A DNA stretch of 64,000 nt from Elusimicrobiota bacterium. GTDB lineage: Bacteria > Elusimicrobiota > Elusimicrobia > UBA1565 > UBA9628. How positions within the stretch are numbered: the first letter of the stretch is position 1; each line of letters begins with the position of its first letter. Below, one piece after another: positions 7,761 through 15,134 of the stretch. The DNA is taken from assembly GCA_016194705.1 (NCBI GenBank), contig JACQAZ010000030.1:62001-126000 (forward strand). The letters run 5' to 3'. Below the pieces are notes generated by a model, which was given only the letters and a program-made list of their open reading frames with translations, did no database searches and had not been told where the DNA came from. The position numbers were made by a program, and so were the translations under genes.

Positions 7761-10571
7761 TTGACCCCCGCATCGTCCGGCAAGACCGTCGCCCTCGCCT
7801 TGGCGGTCCTGACGCTGCTCGGCGGCGTCGCGCTTCGCGCCGAGGACGAGCAGGCCTACGACCGCGCGCTCGAGAAATACCAAGAAGGGGATTTCGCCGC
7901 CGCGGCCAGGCTCCTCTCGGCGAAATCGTCGAAGACCGCCGGCGATCTTAACCTGCTGGGCTGGGCGACTTTGAAAGCCGGAGATCCCCGTGAGGCGATC
8001 GTCCAATTCACGCGCTCCCTCTCGCTGGACTCGTCGGCGACCAATTCCTACTGCGGGATCGGCTACGCCTACTACCGGCAGGGCTTGCTCGCCGAGGCCC
8101 TCGAGTCGTTCAAAAAGGGCGAGTCGGAGGACTCCGAGTGCGCCTCCGGAAAGGCGGCGGTTCTCAGGAAGCTCGACGCCAAGGACGAGCTCGCGCCCGG
8201 CCTGCTGGAAGCCGAGTCGTTCGTCAAACGCGGCGACAATGCCGGGGCGGCGAGGGTTTACGTTCGGATGCTTGACGCCGGCATCGACGACGGCAGGGCG
8301 CGGCATCGGCTGCTTGCGATCTACGGCTGGCCCGCGTACAACAAGGGGCAAAGGCTCGGCCTTCCGCCGCGGTCGCCGGCTCTCCAGACGGCGATGACGG
8401 CGCGCGCGCGCGGCGACTACCTCGAGGTGCTCGAGGGAGGCGTGTGGGAGCCGATCTACGTCAAGGGCGTCAACCTGGGCCCCGCGCGGCCCGGCGAGTT
8501 CCCCTCGACGCCGCCGCTCGAGGTGAAGACCTACCTGGACTGGTTGGCGCAGATCGTCGCGATGAACTGCAACACGGTGCGCGCCTACACGATCCTGCCT
8601 CCGGCCTTCTACCGCGCCCTCAAGATTCACAACGATGGTTCCGACCGGAAGCTGTGGCTGCTGCAGGAGGTCTGGCTGACCGAGCGCGACGACGAGCTCG
8701 ATCTCTACTCCAAGTCGTGGTCGGATGATTTCCGCAAGGAGATCGAGGACAACATCGACGCCCTGCACGGCAACGCGGACATTCCGTATCGCCCGGGGCA
8801 CGCCTGGGGCGTCTACACGGCGGATGTCTCGCGCTTCACGCTGGGCCTGGGCGTCGGGCGCGAGCTCGAGCCTGCGGTGGCGCTGACGACCAACGCGAGG
8901 CACCAGGCGCGCACGGCCTACAAAGGGCGCTACATCAGCGTCGCCCGCGGCAACCCCGCCGAGGTATGGTTTGGCGAAATGGCCGATCATGCGGCGGCCT
9001 ACGAGATGCAGATCTACAACTCCCAGCGCCCCATCACTTTGATCAACTGGCCGCCGCTCGATCCGATCTTTCATCCCACCGAGGCGACCTATCCCGAGGA
9101 GGTCGCTTTTAGGAGAAAGCGGGGTGAGAAGGTCTCGGAAGTCCTCACTCGCCCTCTCAACGACACCGACGCGGTCTCGCTGGACGTCAACGCGCTGCAG
9201 GCCGGCGCGGATTTCCCGGCCAAGGTCTTCGCGTCGTTCCACGTCTACTCGCACTGGCCGAATTTCCTGTTCACCGATCCCGAGTACCCCAAGGTCCGCG
9301 ACGACGAGGGCTCGAACCGTTACTACGGCTACCTTCTCGACCTCAAAAGGCGTTACAAGGGCATGCCCCTCTTGGTCGCGGAGTACGGGATCGCGACGAG
9401 TTGGGGTACCGCGCATCTGCACCCGGACGGCTGGGGCAACGGGGGCCTCAACGAGAAGGAGCAGGCGCGGCTCCTGGTGCGGATGAGCAAGAACATACGC
9501 GACGCGCGCTGCGCCGGAGGGATCGTCTTCGAGTGGCAGGACGAGTGGTGGAAGCGGGTCTCGGATTATTTCACGCGAGGCTTCGCGAGCGACCTGCAGA
9601 CCAAGCCGCTGTGGCTCAATCTCTACGACCCCGAGGAGATGTTCGGGCTGTTGGGCTACAGGTCTGCGGCTCGCGTCCCCTTGCTCCGGGGCCGGGAAGA
9701 GGATTGGGCCGGGTCCGTCGTGCTCGCTTCGGCCCCAGCCGGGGGGCCGTGGGCCTTGCGCAGCCTCCGGGCGGCGTCCGATCAGGTCTTCCTCTATTTC
9801 CGCGTCGACGCGGATAATCGCGGGGCCGGCATGGACGGATCAAAGTTCGCGCTGCTGCTCGACACTATGCCCGGCAAGGCGGGCTCGCGCAAGATCCCCG
9901 GCCTGGACCTGCGCATCGAGTCGGGCGCGAACTTCCTGATCTCGCTTTCCTCCTCGGCCGGGAGCATCCTCATCGCGGAAGCTTACAACCCAAATCAGTG
10001 GCACGAGAGCGGCGCGTCCCCGGGCGCCAAGGAGATGTGGCGCAAGGTGGATATGCAGGCGTCTCTCGAGGACGAGTCCGCTTTTGGCGAGATCATCACG
10101 GAAACCAACGCCCCGCACTGGAGCCGCGACGGGACGGTCTTCCCTCCGCTCTTCGCCAGCCGCAGCCCGCTCAAAGCGGGGACGGCCGATCCCGATTCCG
10201 CCGACTACGACAATCAAGCCGCGTGGCATTTCAGCCCCGCCGAAGGGATGCTCGAGGTGAGGATCCCGTGGGGTTTGCTATACTTCATGAATCCCGCCGG
10301 AAAGCTCGTCTTCGCCGGCACCAAAAAAGAGGAGCCCTACCCCCGGGAGACCGAGGGAGTATCCGTCGTCGCCGTGCGTCTGGGGACCGCGGCCGGCGGC
10401 AAGGAAGAGATCGCGAGCGCTCTGCCGCCCTTGGTCGGAGGCCGGCTGCCCGCGGCCTCCGTGCCGGTCTACAGCTGGAAAAAATGGGATACCGTCGCTT
10501 ATGAGGCGTTTTTCAAGCCGAGCTACCTGGCCCTCAAGGAGCTGTTTGGCCGTCTCGAGCCCCTGAAATGA
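7761..10571 (+). CDS. TPR protein with glycoside-hydrolase-like TIM barrel (polysaccharide export/processing)
   Basis: This 936-aa protein has an N-terminal hydrophobic signal, TPR-like helices at about residues 35-190, then a region resembling clan-A glycoside hydrolases. E541 in LLVAEYGI is a plausible nucleophile and E406 in VWFGEMADH a candidate acid/base. The C-terminal 250 residues look like a carbohydrate-binding beta-sandwich. The TTG start at 7761 is chosen because it gives a signal peptide right after the previous gene; it is not certain. The stop overlaps the next gene by 4 nt. Together they resemble the periplasmic hydrolase and outer-membrane porin pair of synthase-dependent exopolysaccharide systems. 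Confidence 0.7.
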   Translation: MTPASSGKTVALALAVLTLLGGVALRAEDEQAYDRALEKYQEGDFAAAARLLSAKSSKTAGDLNLLGWATLKAGDPREAIVQFTRSLSLDSSATNSYCGIGYAYYRQGLLAEALESFKKGESEDSECASGKAAVLRKLDAKDELAPGLLEAESFVKRGDNAGAARVYVRMLDAGIDDGRARHRLLAIYGWPAYNKGQRLGLPPRSPALQTAMTARARGDYLEVLEGGVWEPIYVKGVNLGPARPGEFPSTPPLEVKTYLDWLAQIVAMNCNTVRAYTILPPAFYRALKIHNDGSDRKLWLLQEVWLTERDDELDLYSKSWSDDFRKEIEDNIDALHGNADIPYRPGHAWGVYTADVSRFTLGLGVGRELEPAVALTTNARHQARTAYKGRYISVARGNPAEVWFGEMADHAAAYEMQIYNSQRPITLINWPPLDPIFHPTEATYPEEVAFRRKRGEKVSEVLTRPLNDTDAVSLDVNALQAGADFPAKVFASFHVYSHWPNFLFTDPEYPKVRDDEGSNRYYGYLLDLKRRYKGMPLLVAEYGIATSWGTAHLHPDGWGNGGLNEKEQARLLVRMSKNIRDARCAGGIVFEWQDEWWKRVSDYFTRGFASDLQTKPLWLNLYDPEEMFGLLGYRSAARVPLLRGREEDWAGSVVLASAPAGGPWALRSLRAASDQVFLYFRVDADNRGAGMDGSKFALLLDTMPGKAGSRKIPGLDLRIESGANFLISLSSSAGSILIAEAYNPNQWHESGASPGAKEMWRKVDMQASLEDESAFGEIITETNAPHWSRDGTVFPPLFASRSPLKAGTADPDSADYDNQAAWHFSPAEGMLEVRIPWGLLYFMNPAGKLVFAGTKKEEPYPRETEGVSVVAVRLGTAAGGKEEIASALPPLVGGRLPAASVPVYSWKKWDTVAYEAFFKPSYLALKELFGRLEPLK

Positions 10572-12712
10572 CGACGAAACAGGTTCTCGCCCTCCTCATC
10601 GCGCTCTCAGCGGCCGCGCCCGCCCGCGCGGCGGACTCTCAGGCGCAGGCCGCCGTCGAAGCGAAGAGAGGAGACGCCCTTGCAGCGCAGGAGGACTTCA
10701 AGAGCGCGGCTGACGCCTATCTCGAGGCCTTGAGTCTGGGCAAGTTCAGCCTCGAGGAACGCATGACGATGGCCACACGGATTTCGTGGGGCGGGCGTCT
10801 CGACGAAGCCGCGCGGGAGTTCCGAGCCGTTCTCGGAGAGGATCCCGCCAACGCCAGGGCGAGAACCGCGCTGGCCCGGACGCTGTCTTGGAAGGGGGAC
10901 AACGAGACCGCGCTCGCCGAGATCGAGGCCGTACTCTCTAAAACGCCGGACGACCGCGAGGCGCTTCTCGTCAAAGCCAACGTCTTGAGGTTGAGCGGCC
11001 AAGGCGAGGCGGCGATCGCGCTCTACGCCAAACTCCTGACTGGCGGGGAAGATTTCGACGCGCGGCTGGGCCTGTCTTACGCGGAATTGGCGCGCGGACG
11101 CAAGGACGCCGCCCGCGCGGACGCGGCGTCCCTGAAGCCGAAGTTGCCGTATGAGGAGCGGGAGCTTAAAGAGCTGGCGGCGGCTCTGGCCGTGGCAAGC
11201 GAGGCGAAACCCGCCGCGCCTTCCGTTTCCGGGGTGGTCGATCTCGAAGCTCTCACGAAAGGGCTCGCCGCGACGAGCGACAAGGACCAGCAGGCCCTCC
11301 TTTATAAGGCGATCGGCGACGCCTACTCGTCGAAAGGCGAGGCGAAGAGCGCCGCCGGCGCGTATTCAAAAGCTCTCGCTCAGGGCAAGTTCGGCGTCGA
11401 AGACCGCATGACGATGGCGACCCGCATCTCATGGGCCGGCCGCTTGGACGAAGCCGTCAAGGAGTTCCGCTCGATTCTGTCGGAAGATCCTTCCAATGCG
11501 AGGGCGCGCATCGCTTTGGCGCGGACGCTGTCTTGGAAGGGCGACAACGCGCGCGCGCTGGCCGAGATCGACGCGGTGCTGGCCAAATCACCGGAAGACC
11601 GCGAGGCGCTGCTCGTCAAGGCCAACGCGCTGCGAGGAAGCGGGCGGACCAAGGACGCCATCGTCATTTACAATCAGCTGCTGGCCAAGGGCGAGGACTT
11701 CGACGCGCGCAGCGGCCTGTGCTACGGCCTGCTCTCCTCAGGAGACCGGAGCCAGGCGCGCGGCTGCGCGGCCTTGCTCAAGGTCCAATATCCCTATCAG
11801 GAGCGCGAGGCCCGCAGCCTGCAGACCGCGATCGCCGCCGGCACGCGTCCGACCTTCGACGCGCGCTACAGCTACTACGAGGACACCGACAGCAATTTCG
11901 TCAAGCGCTACTCGCTGCTCTACGGCCAGTGGTTCGGAAAATGGAAGGCGGACCTCGGCTACAGCCAGACCGAGGCCCTGCGCTCGGCCCCGACCAATGT
12001 CGCCGCCGAGGTCTTCTCCGCGGGGACTTACCGCAAGCTGACCGACTCGCTCGGCGCCGGCGCGGGCCTGGCGATGAACCGCACGCGCAGCCTCGCGGGC
12101 ACGAGCTTCATGACTTGGAACGCCAAGGCCGACCTCGCGATCGCCGACGGCTCGGCGTCCTTGAGCGGCGGCAGCGCGCTGTTGACCGACACGGCCCAGC
12201 TCATCGCCAACCGCATCCGCGCGACCTCGGCGAATTTCTACGCGAGCCGGGTCTTCCTGGGCTCGCTGATCTTGAGCGGCGCCTTCTCGCACCGCGAGTA
12301 CTCGGACAACAACAACGCCAACGACGGCATGGTCTCTCCCGCCTTGCTGCTGCTGGCAAAGAACCCCCGGATCACGCTCGGCTACAAGTTCCGCTACCTC
12401 GGCTTCCGGCGGCAGGCCTTCGACGGCTACTACGACCCGAGCAACTACAAGGCGCACCAGATCTTCACGAACATCTCCTTCGACGCGAGCCGCGTCTACG
12501 GCTACGTCGAGGGGTATACCGGCTGGCAGGCGGAGCACCGCAACGCGGTCCTAACCAACAGCACTTACTCGGGCGGCTCGGGCTCGATCGGCTTTCGGCT
12601 CTGCAAGAGCCTCTCGATCGAGGGCAGCGCCGACGGCGGCAACTTCTCGCTTGAGAGCGCCAACGGCTTCCAGTATTACCAGGCCGGCGCGCGCGTCGTC
12701 TTCACTCCCTGA
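10568..12712 (+). CDS. TPR outer-membrane beta-barrel protein (polysaccharide exporter-like)
   Basis: The 714-aa product has a signal peptide (cleavage near ARAAD), two nearly identical TPR modules at about residues 30-195 and 235-395, and a C-terminal 16-strand-like beta-barrel of about 290 residues ending in ARVVFTP with a terminal aromatic pattern. The modules share long stretches such as ALARTLSWKGDN and DREALLVKAN, so they arose by internal tandem duplication. PgaA- and PelB-type exporters and YaiO-type proteins have the same TPR-plus-barrel layout. It is translationally coupled (ATGA) to the hydrolase-like gene. Confidence 0.8.
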   Translation: MTTKQVLALLIALSAAAPARAADSQAQAAVEAKRGDALAAQEDFKSAADAYLEALSLGKFSLEERMTMATRISWGGRLDEAAREFRAVLGEDPANARARTALARTLSWKGDNETALAEIEAVLSKTPDDREALLVKANVLRLSGQGEAAIALYAKLLTGGEDFDARLGLSYAELARGRKDAARADAASLKPKLPYEERELKELAAALAVASEAKPAAPSVSGVVDLEALTKGLAATSDKDQQALLYKAIGDAYSSKGEAKSAAGAYSKALAQGKFGVEDRMTMATRISWAGRLDEAVKEFRSILSEDPSNARARIALARTLSWKGDNARALAEIDAVLAKSPEDREALLVKANALRGSGRTKDAIVIYNQLLAKGEDFDARSGLCYGLLSSGDRSQARGCAALLKVQYPYQEREARSLQTAIAAGTRPTFDARYSYYEDTDSNFVKRYSLLYGQWFGKWKADLGYSQTEALRSAPTNVAAEVFSAGTYRKLTDSLGAGAGLAMNRTRSLAGTSFMTWNAKADLAIADGSASLSGGSALLTDTAQLIANRIRATSANFYASRVFLGSLILSGAFSHREYSDNNNANDGMVSPALLLLAKNPRITLGYKFRYLGFRRQAFDGYYDPSNYKAHQIFTNISFDASRVYGYVEGYTGWQAEHRNAVLTNSTYSGGSGSIGFRLCKSLSIEGSADGGNFSLESANGFQYYQAGARVVFTP

Positions 12713-12723
12713 GCGCAAGGCGG

Positions 12724-12794
12724 AGCCGCCACTCGGTATCGATCCGAGGTCGCTCGTTTACGAAACGAGAGCTCTTCCATTGAGCTATGGCGGC
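12724..12794 (-). tRNA. tRNA-Thr(CGT)
   Basis: Cloverleaf on the minus strand: acceptor GCCGCCA/TGGCGGC, anticodon loop TTCGTAA on stem CTCGT/ACGAG, T-loop ATCGATA (A54 in place of T). It is the last tRNA of the array. The CCA end is not fully encoded. Confidence 0.88.
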
Positions 12795-12803
12795 GAAAGG
12801 CCG

Positions 12804-12874
12804 TACCCCGTGCGGATCCTGCCACCGCATCTTCCGGTTGAAGACCGGAGGTCCTTCTTTTAGACGAACGGGGT
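12804..12874 (-). tRNA. tRNA-Glu(TTC), unusual (C33, non-TTC T-loop)
   Basis: Acceptor ACCCCGT/ACGGGGT and D-arm GTC/GAC are intact. The anticodon loop is TCTTCAA, so position 33 is C. The T-arm GCGGT/TCCGC has a mismatched inner pair and a loop GGCAGGA in place of the standard TTC-type loop. It may be a diverged functional tRNA or a decaying copy. Confidence 0.75.
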
Positions 12875-12880
12875 GAAAAC

Positions 12881-12950
12881 GGTGCCAGGCTTGTAGATTC
12901 TTGCCGGCAAGAGTTGGTGCCAGGGATTTAGAACTCGCTCCGGAGCGAGT
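12881..12950. repeat. intergenic palindrome cluster with two GGTGCCAGG copies
   Basis: GGTGCCAGG occurs at 12881 and again at 12916, bracketing the 14-bp palindrome TCTTGCCGGCAAGA (12899-12912). A second perfect palindrome, ACTCGCTCCGGAGCGAGT, lies at 12933-12950. The GGTGCCAGGC core recurs in the 26-bp inverted repeat next to carB. REP-like elements are possible. Confidence 0.6.
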
Positions 12951-12986
12951 CGCGGATCACTTTACTCGCGTACGGTTTTAGATCGG

Positions 12987-13059
12987 TAGCGGGGGTGGGG
13001 ATCGAACCCACCTGCAGGGGCTTATGAGACTCCCCGGCTCGCCAGAGCGGTACCCCGCC
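12987..13059 (-). tRNA. tRNA-Met(CAT)
   Basis: Acceptor GGCGGGG/CCCCGCT, anticodon loop CTCATAA, T-loop TTCGATC. The anticodon stem GGAGT/GCCCC has an A-C mismatch and the D-arm is compact. Elongator Met or a CAT-bearing Ile tRNA cannot be separated by eye. Confidence 0.82.
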
Positions 13060-13065
13060 AAAGCG

Positions 13066-13139
13066 TAGCCGGGGAGGGACTCGAACCCTCAGCATCGCGC
13101 TCTTGAGGCGCGCGCGTCTTCCGATTGCGCCACCCGGCC
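13066..13139 (-). tRNA. tRNA-Leu(CAA) with short variable arm
   Basis: Acceptor GGCCGGG/CCCGGCT, anticodon loop CTCAAGA on CGCGC/GCGCG, T-loop TTCGAGT. The variable region is only ATGCT, whereas bacterial Leu tRNAs normally carry a long extra arm. The D-arm keeps a Leu-like GCGCAATCGG pattern. Confidence 0.82.
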
Positions 13140-13163
13140 AAATCGTTGTAGGATCGCTCGTCC

Positions 13164-13472
13164 ATGTCCAACCGTCGATCCAGCACAGTGTTCCGCGTAC
13201 TAAGATTCCTGGGGGTCCTCGTACTTTCCATCGTGGTCTTGTTCGTGATCTGGTCCGCAGAGGCCATGTTCGCAATCAGTCCGCCAGGACCCAACGACGG
13301 GATTTTCGTCAAGCTCGTGGTGCCCGTCCTCGATCTCTTGTTCTTCATTCCGCAGCTCTGTCTCGGCGTCTTCGGATTGCTGCGGGATCCGGACTTTTCG
13401 GGCACTGCGACTGTCTTCTTCATCATGAGTGTTGGGATCGCCTGGGCCGTCGACTATCGGTGCCGGCGGTAG
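13164..13472 (+). CDS. small three-helix membrane protein inside the tRNA array
   Basis: The 102-aa product has three hydrophobic helices (about residues 10-35, 45-70 and 80-97) and no recognisable family motif. It is encoded opposite to the tRNAs, between Leu(CAA) and Leu(TAG), and its last 12 nt overlap the 3' end of Leu(TAG). TAGGAT lies 9 nt before the ATG with TTGCGC 18 nt further upstream, so a promoter with a nearly leaderless mRNA is plausible. Function unknown. Confidence 0.6.
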   Translation: MSNRRSSTVFRVLRFLGVLVLSIVVLFVIWSAEAMFAISPPGPNDGIFVKLVVPVLDLLFFIPQLCLGVFGLLRDPDFSGTATVFFIMSVGIAWAVDYRCRR

Positions 13473-13532
13473 GATTTGCACCCACACTGACCGCGTTCTA
13501 AGCGCGGTGCCTCTGCATTGGGCTACGCCGGC
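13461..13532 (-). tRNA. tRNA-Leu(TAG) with short variable arm
   Basis: Acceptor GCCGGCG/CGCCGGC is perfect; anticodon loop CTTAGAA on CCGCG/CGCGG. The variable region is TCAGT only, and the T-loop is TGCAAAT with G at position 55. This is class-I architecture with a Leu anticodon. Confidence 0.82.
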
Positions 13533-13535
13533 AAA

Positions 13536-13609
13536 TGGAGCGGGATAGGGGTAACGCTCCCCTCTGGCCCGGTTGGAAGCCGGAAGCCTCTCTTCTCGGC
13601 CAATCCCGC
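13536..13609 (-). tRNA. tRNA-Gly(TCC), unusual T-loop
   Basis: Acceptor GCGGGAT/ATCCCGC, anticodon loop CTTCCAA, CCA encoded. The T-arm AGGGG/CCCCT carries the loop AGCGTTA in place of a TTC-type loop, so the usual D-loop/T-loop contact is doubtful. Confidence 0.82.
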
Positions 13610-13613
13610 GAAA

Positions 13614-13687
13614 TGGTCCGGGCTGGAGGAGTCGAACCTCCGCCTCCCCGTCCCGAACGGGGCGCGCTCCCGTAACGCTTAGCCCAG
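13614..13687 (-). tRNA. tRNA-Pro(CGG)
   Basis: Acceptor CTGGGCT/AGCCCGG, anticodon loop TTCGGGA on CCCCG/CGGGG, T-loop TTCGACT, CCA encoded. Canonical features throughout. Confidence 0.9.
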
Positions 13688-13692
13688 AAAAT

Positions 13693-13764
13693 TGCCCCGG
13701 CACCGGATCGAACGGTGACCTTCCCTTTGTAGGAGGGACGCGCAGACCACTACGCCACCGGGGC
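13693..13764 (-). tRNA. tRNA-Val(TAC) with C33
   Basis: Acceptor GCCCCGG/CCGGGGC and anticodon stem TCCCT/AGGGA are perfect. The loop is CCTACAA, so position 33 is C where T is nearly universal. The T-loop is TTCGATC. Confidence 0.87.
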
Positions 13765-13780
13765 GAAGACGAAATCAAAC

Positions 13781-13856
13781 TGGCTGTGGGGGTGGGGATC
13801 GAACCCACATCGTCCGGGTTAACGGCCCGGCGCCTTGCCTTGTCGGCCACCCCACA
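13781..13856 (-). tRNA. tRNA-Asn(GTT) with C33
   Basis: Acceptor TGTGGGG/CCCCACA, anticodon stem CCGGG/CCCGG, loop CCGTTAA (C33), T-loop TTCGATC, discriminator G and encoded CCA. Confidence 0.88.
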
Positions 13857-13865
13857 ATAAATCGA

Positions 13866-13894
13866 TTGTATGCCTCCGGAGGTTGTTATATACT
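13866..13894 (+). promoter_or_regulatory. promoter of the cupin gene
   Basis: TTGTAT (13866-13871) and TATACT (13889-13894) are spaced 17 nt apart, 35 nt before a start codon that has a strong AGGAGG ribosome site. Confidence 0.7.
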
Positions 13895-13929
13895 GCGCGA
13901 GTCGGACAGAAACCGGATCAGGAGGCACA

Positions 13930-14304
13930 ATGCAGAAGACTCTCGAGAAGTTCGAATTGAAAAGCTTGAACACGCCGGAGGAGACGCGTAAGTTCGAGAA
14001 GGGCAAGGTCGAGCTCGCCAACGTCGCCGGGGCCCTCATCGGCCGCGCGACTTTCGAGCCCGGCTGGAAGTGGTCGGCGTGCGTCAAGCCGATCGCCAAG
14101 ACCGACAGCTGTCAGGCGCCGCATTTCGGCTACCAGGTTTCCGGGACCATGGTCACGAAGATGGAAGACGGCACCGAGAAGACCTCGAAGGCCGGCGACG
14201 TCGTCAACATCCCGCCGGGTCACGACGCCTGGGTCGTCGGCAAGGAGCCGGTCGTGTTCGTCGACTTCCAAGGCATGGTCGACTACGCGAGGAAGACCAA
14301 GTAG
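13930..14304 (+). CDS. cupin-domain protein
   Basis: The 124-aa product has a single cupin fold: the first motif region is GATFEPGWKWSACVKPI/APHFGYQVSG and the second VVNIPPGHDAWVVGKEP, giving likely metal-binding His residues at APHFGY and PPGHD. The ATG at 13930 is preferred over an upstream in-frame ATG because AGGAGG lies 4-10 nt before it. It has its own promoter and a rho-independent terminator, and it sits on the opposite strand within the tRNA array. Small stand-alone cupins of this kind have unknown substrates. Confidence 0.85.
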   Translation: MQKTLEKFELKSLNTPEETRKFEKGKVELANVAGALIGRATFEPGWKWSACVKPIAKTDSCQAPHFGYQVSGTMVTKMEDGTEKTSKAGDVVNIPPGHDAWVVGKEPVVFVDFQGMVDYARKTK

Positions 14305-14323
14305 GAAGAGCCGGCTTCGTCGA

Positions 14324-14357
14324 GAGAGCCCGCCCGCAAGGCGGGCTCTCTTTTTTT
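14324..14357 (+). terminator. rho-independent terminator of the cupin gene
   Basis: An 11-bp stem (GAGAGCCCGCC with GGCGGGCTCTC), loop CGCAA, followed by seven T residues. Confidence 0.95.
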
Positions 14358-14368
14358 GATGATCTGGC

Positions 14369-14439
14369 GGCTGTGACGGGACGTGGACTCGGCCGACATG
14401 TCGCCTGAGTCCACGCTTCGACTTTTCAGCCTCACAGCC
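14369..14439 (-). ncRNA. candidate three-way-junction RNA between tRNA-Arg(CCT) and the cupin terminator
   Basis: An outer 8-bp stem (GGCTGTGA at 14369 with TCACAGCC at 14432) encloses a 9-bp stem (CGTGGACTC with GAGTCCACG) that continues inward, plus a small GCT/AGC arm. The outer stem resembles a tRNA acceptor but no T-arm or anticodon arm can be drawn. It may be a tRNA remnant, a processing signal or an independent RNA. Confidence 0.35.
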
Positions 14440-14455
14440 AAACTCCCACGGCCCT

Positions 14456-14527
14456 TGCCCTCGCCGGGATTTGAACCCGGAACTGCTCCTTAGGACGGAG
14501 CCGTGATGGCCGTTTCACCACGAGGGC
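14456..14527 (-). tRNA. tRNA-Arg(CCT)
   Basis: Acceptor GCCCTCG/CGAGGGC, anticodon stem GCTCC/GGAGC with loop GTCCTAA, T-loop TTCAAAT. CCA not encoded. Confidence 0.9.
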
Positions 14528-14551
14528 GGACGCGCGCGCGGACAAAGCCGG

Positions 14552-14623
14552 TGGAGCTGCCGGGTTCCGCCCCCGGGACTAGACGATGCGAGCGTCTCGT
14601 GATTCTGATTTCACCACAGCCCC
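14552..14623 (-). tRNA. tRNA-Ala(CGC), unusual T-loop
   Basis: Acceptor GGGGCTG/CAGCTCC (one G-U), anticodon stem AGACG/CGTCT with loop CTCGCAT, T-stem CCGGG/CCCGG with loop GGCGGAA in place of TTC. Confidence 0.82.
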
Positions 14624-14626
14624 AAA

Positions 14627-14700
14627 TGGAGGCCTCGCCGGGAGTCGAACCCGGACTTGGACTTTAGAAGAGTCCCGCGCTCTCATTACGCGACGAGGCC
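14627..14700 (-). tRNA. tRNA-Arg(TCT)
   Basis: Acceptor GGCCTCG/CGAGGCC, anticodon stem GGACT/AGTCC with loop CTTCTAA, T-loop TTCGACT, CCA encoded. Confidence 0.92.
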
Positions 14701-14704
14701 ATAT

Positions 14705-14776
14705 TGCCCCGGGGAGGATTCGAACCTCCACTCTGCCCGTCTTAAGCGGGCCGCCTCTGCGTTGGGCTACCGGGGC
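14705..14776 (-). tRNA. tRNA-Leu(TAA) with short variable arm
   Basis: Acceptor GCCCCGG/CCGGGGC, anticodon stem GCCCG/CGGGC with loop CTTAAGA, variable region AGAGT only, T-loop TTCGAAT. It is the third Leu-anticodon tRNA of the array on a class-I body. Confidence 0.85.
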
Positions 14777-14793
14777 GCAACTCTTATTAAAGG

Positions 14794-14865
14794 AGGCACG
14801 GGCCGGATTCGCACCGGCGTCTGGCCGCTTTGCAGGCGGCTGCCTGTCTGCTTGGCTACCGTGCC
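14794..14865 (-). tRNA. tRNA-Cys(GCA)
   Basis: Acceptor GGCACGG/CCGTGCC, anticodon stem GCCGC/GCGGC with loop CTGCAAA, T-loop TGCGAAT (G55). Confidence 0.88.
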
Positions 14866-14871
14866 GGTAAT

Positions 14872-14941
14872 CAGAGCGGGTGGGACTCGAACCCACAATC
14901 GCGGCTCTGGAGGCCGCTGGTTTTCATTAACCGACCGCTCT
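14872..14941 (-). tRNA. tRNA-Trp(CCA)
   Basis: Acceptor AGAGCGG/CCGCTCT, discriminator G, anticodon stem GCGGC/GCCGC with loop CTCCAGA, T-loop TTCGAGT. Confidence 0.9.
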
Positions 14942-14947
14942 ACAAAT

Positions 14948-15032
14948 CGGAGAGTCAGGGTCTCGAACCCTGGACCGCGTTCCCGCGGCAGCCGTTTTCG
15001 GGACGGCATCCTCGACCAGCCGGACACTCTCC
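14948..15032 (-). tRNA. tRNA-Ser(CGA) with C33
   Basis: Class-II body with a long variable arm. Acceptor GGAGAGT/ACTCTCC, discriminator G, anticodon stem GCCGT/ACGGC, loop CCCGAAA (C33). A second Ser(CGA) gene at 52320-52409 has the canonical loop CTCGAAA. Confidence 0.88.
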
Positions 15033-15040
15033 ATGATCTG

Positions 15041-15127
15041 CGGAAGGAGGGAGACTCGAACTCCCACCGGTGTCACTCGGACCGGTTTAGCAAACCGGCG
15101 CGACGAGCCGTTATTCGCCTTCCTTCC
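15041..15127 (-). tRNA. tRNA-Ser(GCT)
   Basis: Class-II body; acceptor GGAAGGA/TCCTTCC, discriminator G, anticodon stem CCGGT/ACCGG with loop TTGCTAA, T-loop TTCGAGT. Confidence 0.9.
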
Positions 15128-15134
15128 AAAGGGG

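Noticed and set aside
13200..14099. Long minus-strand open frame across several tRNAs
   Set aside because: It reads through tRNA-Leu(TAG), Gly, Pro, Val and Asn cloverleaves and has no protein-like composition.
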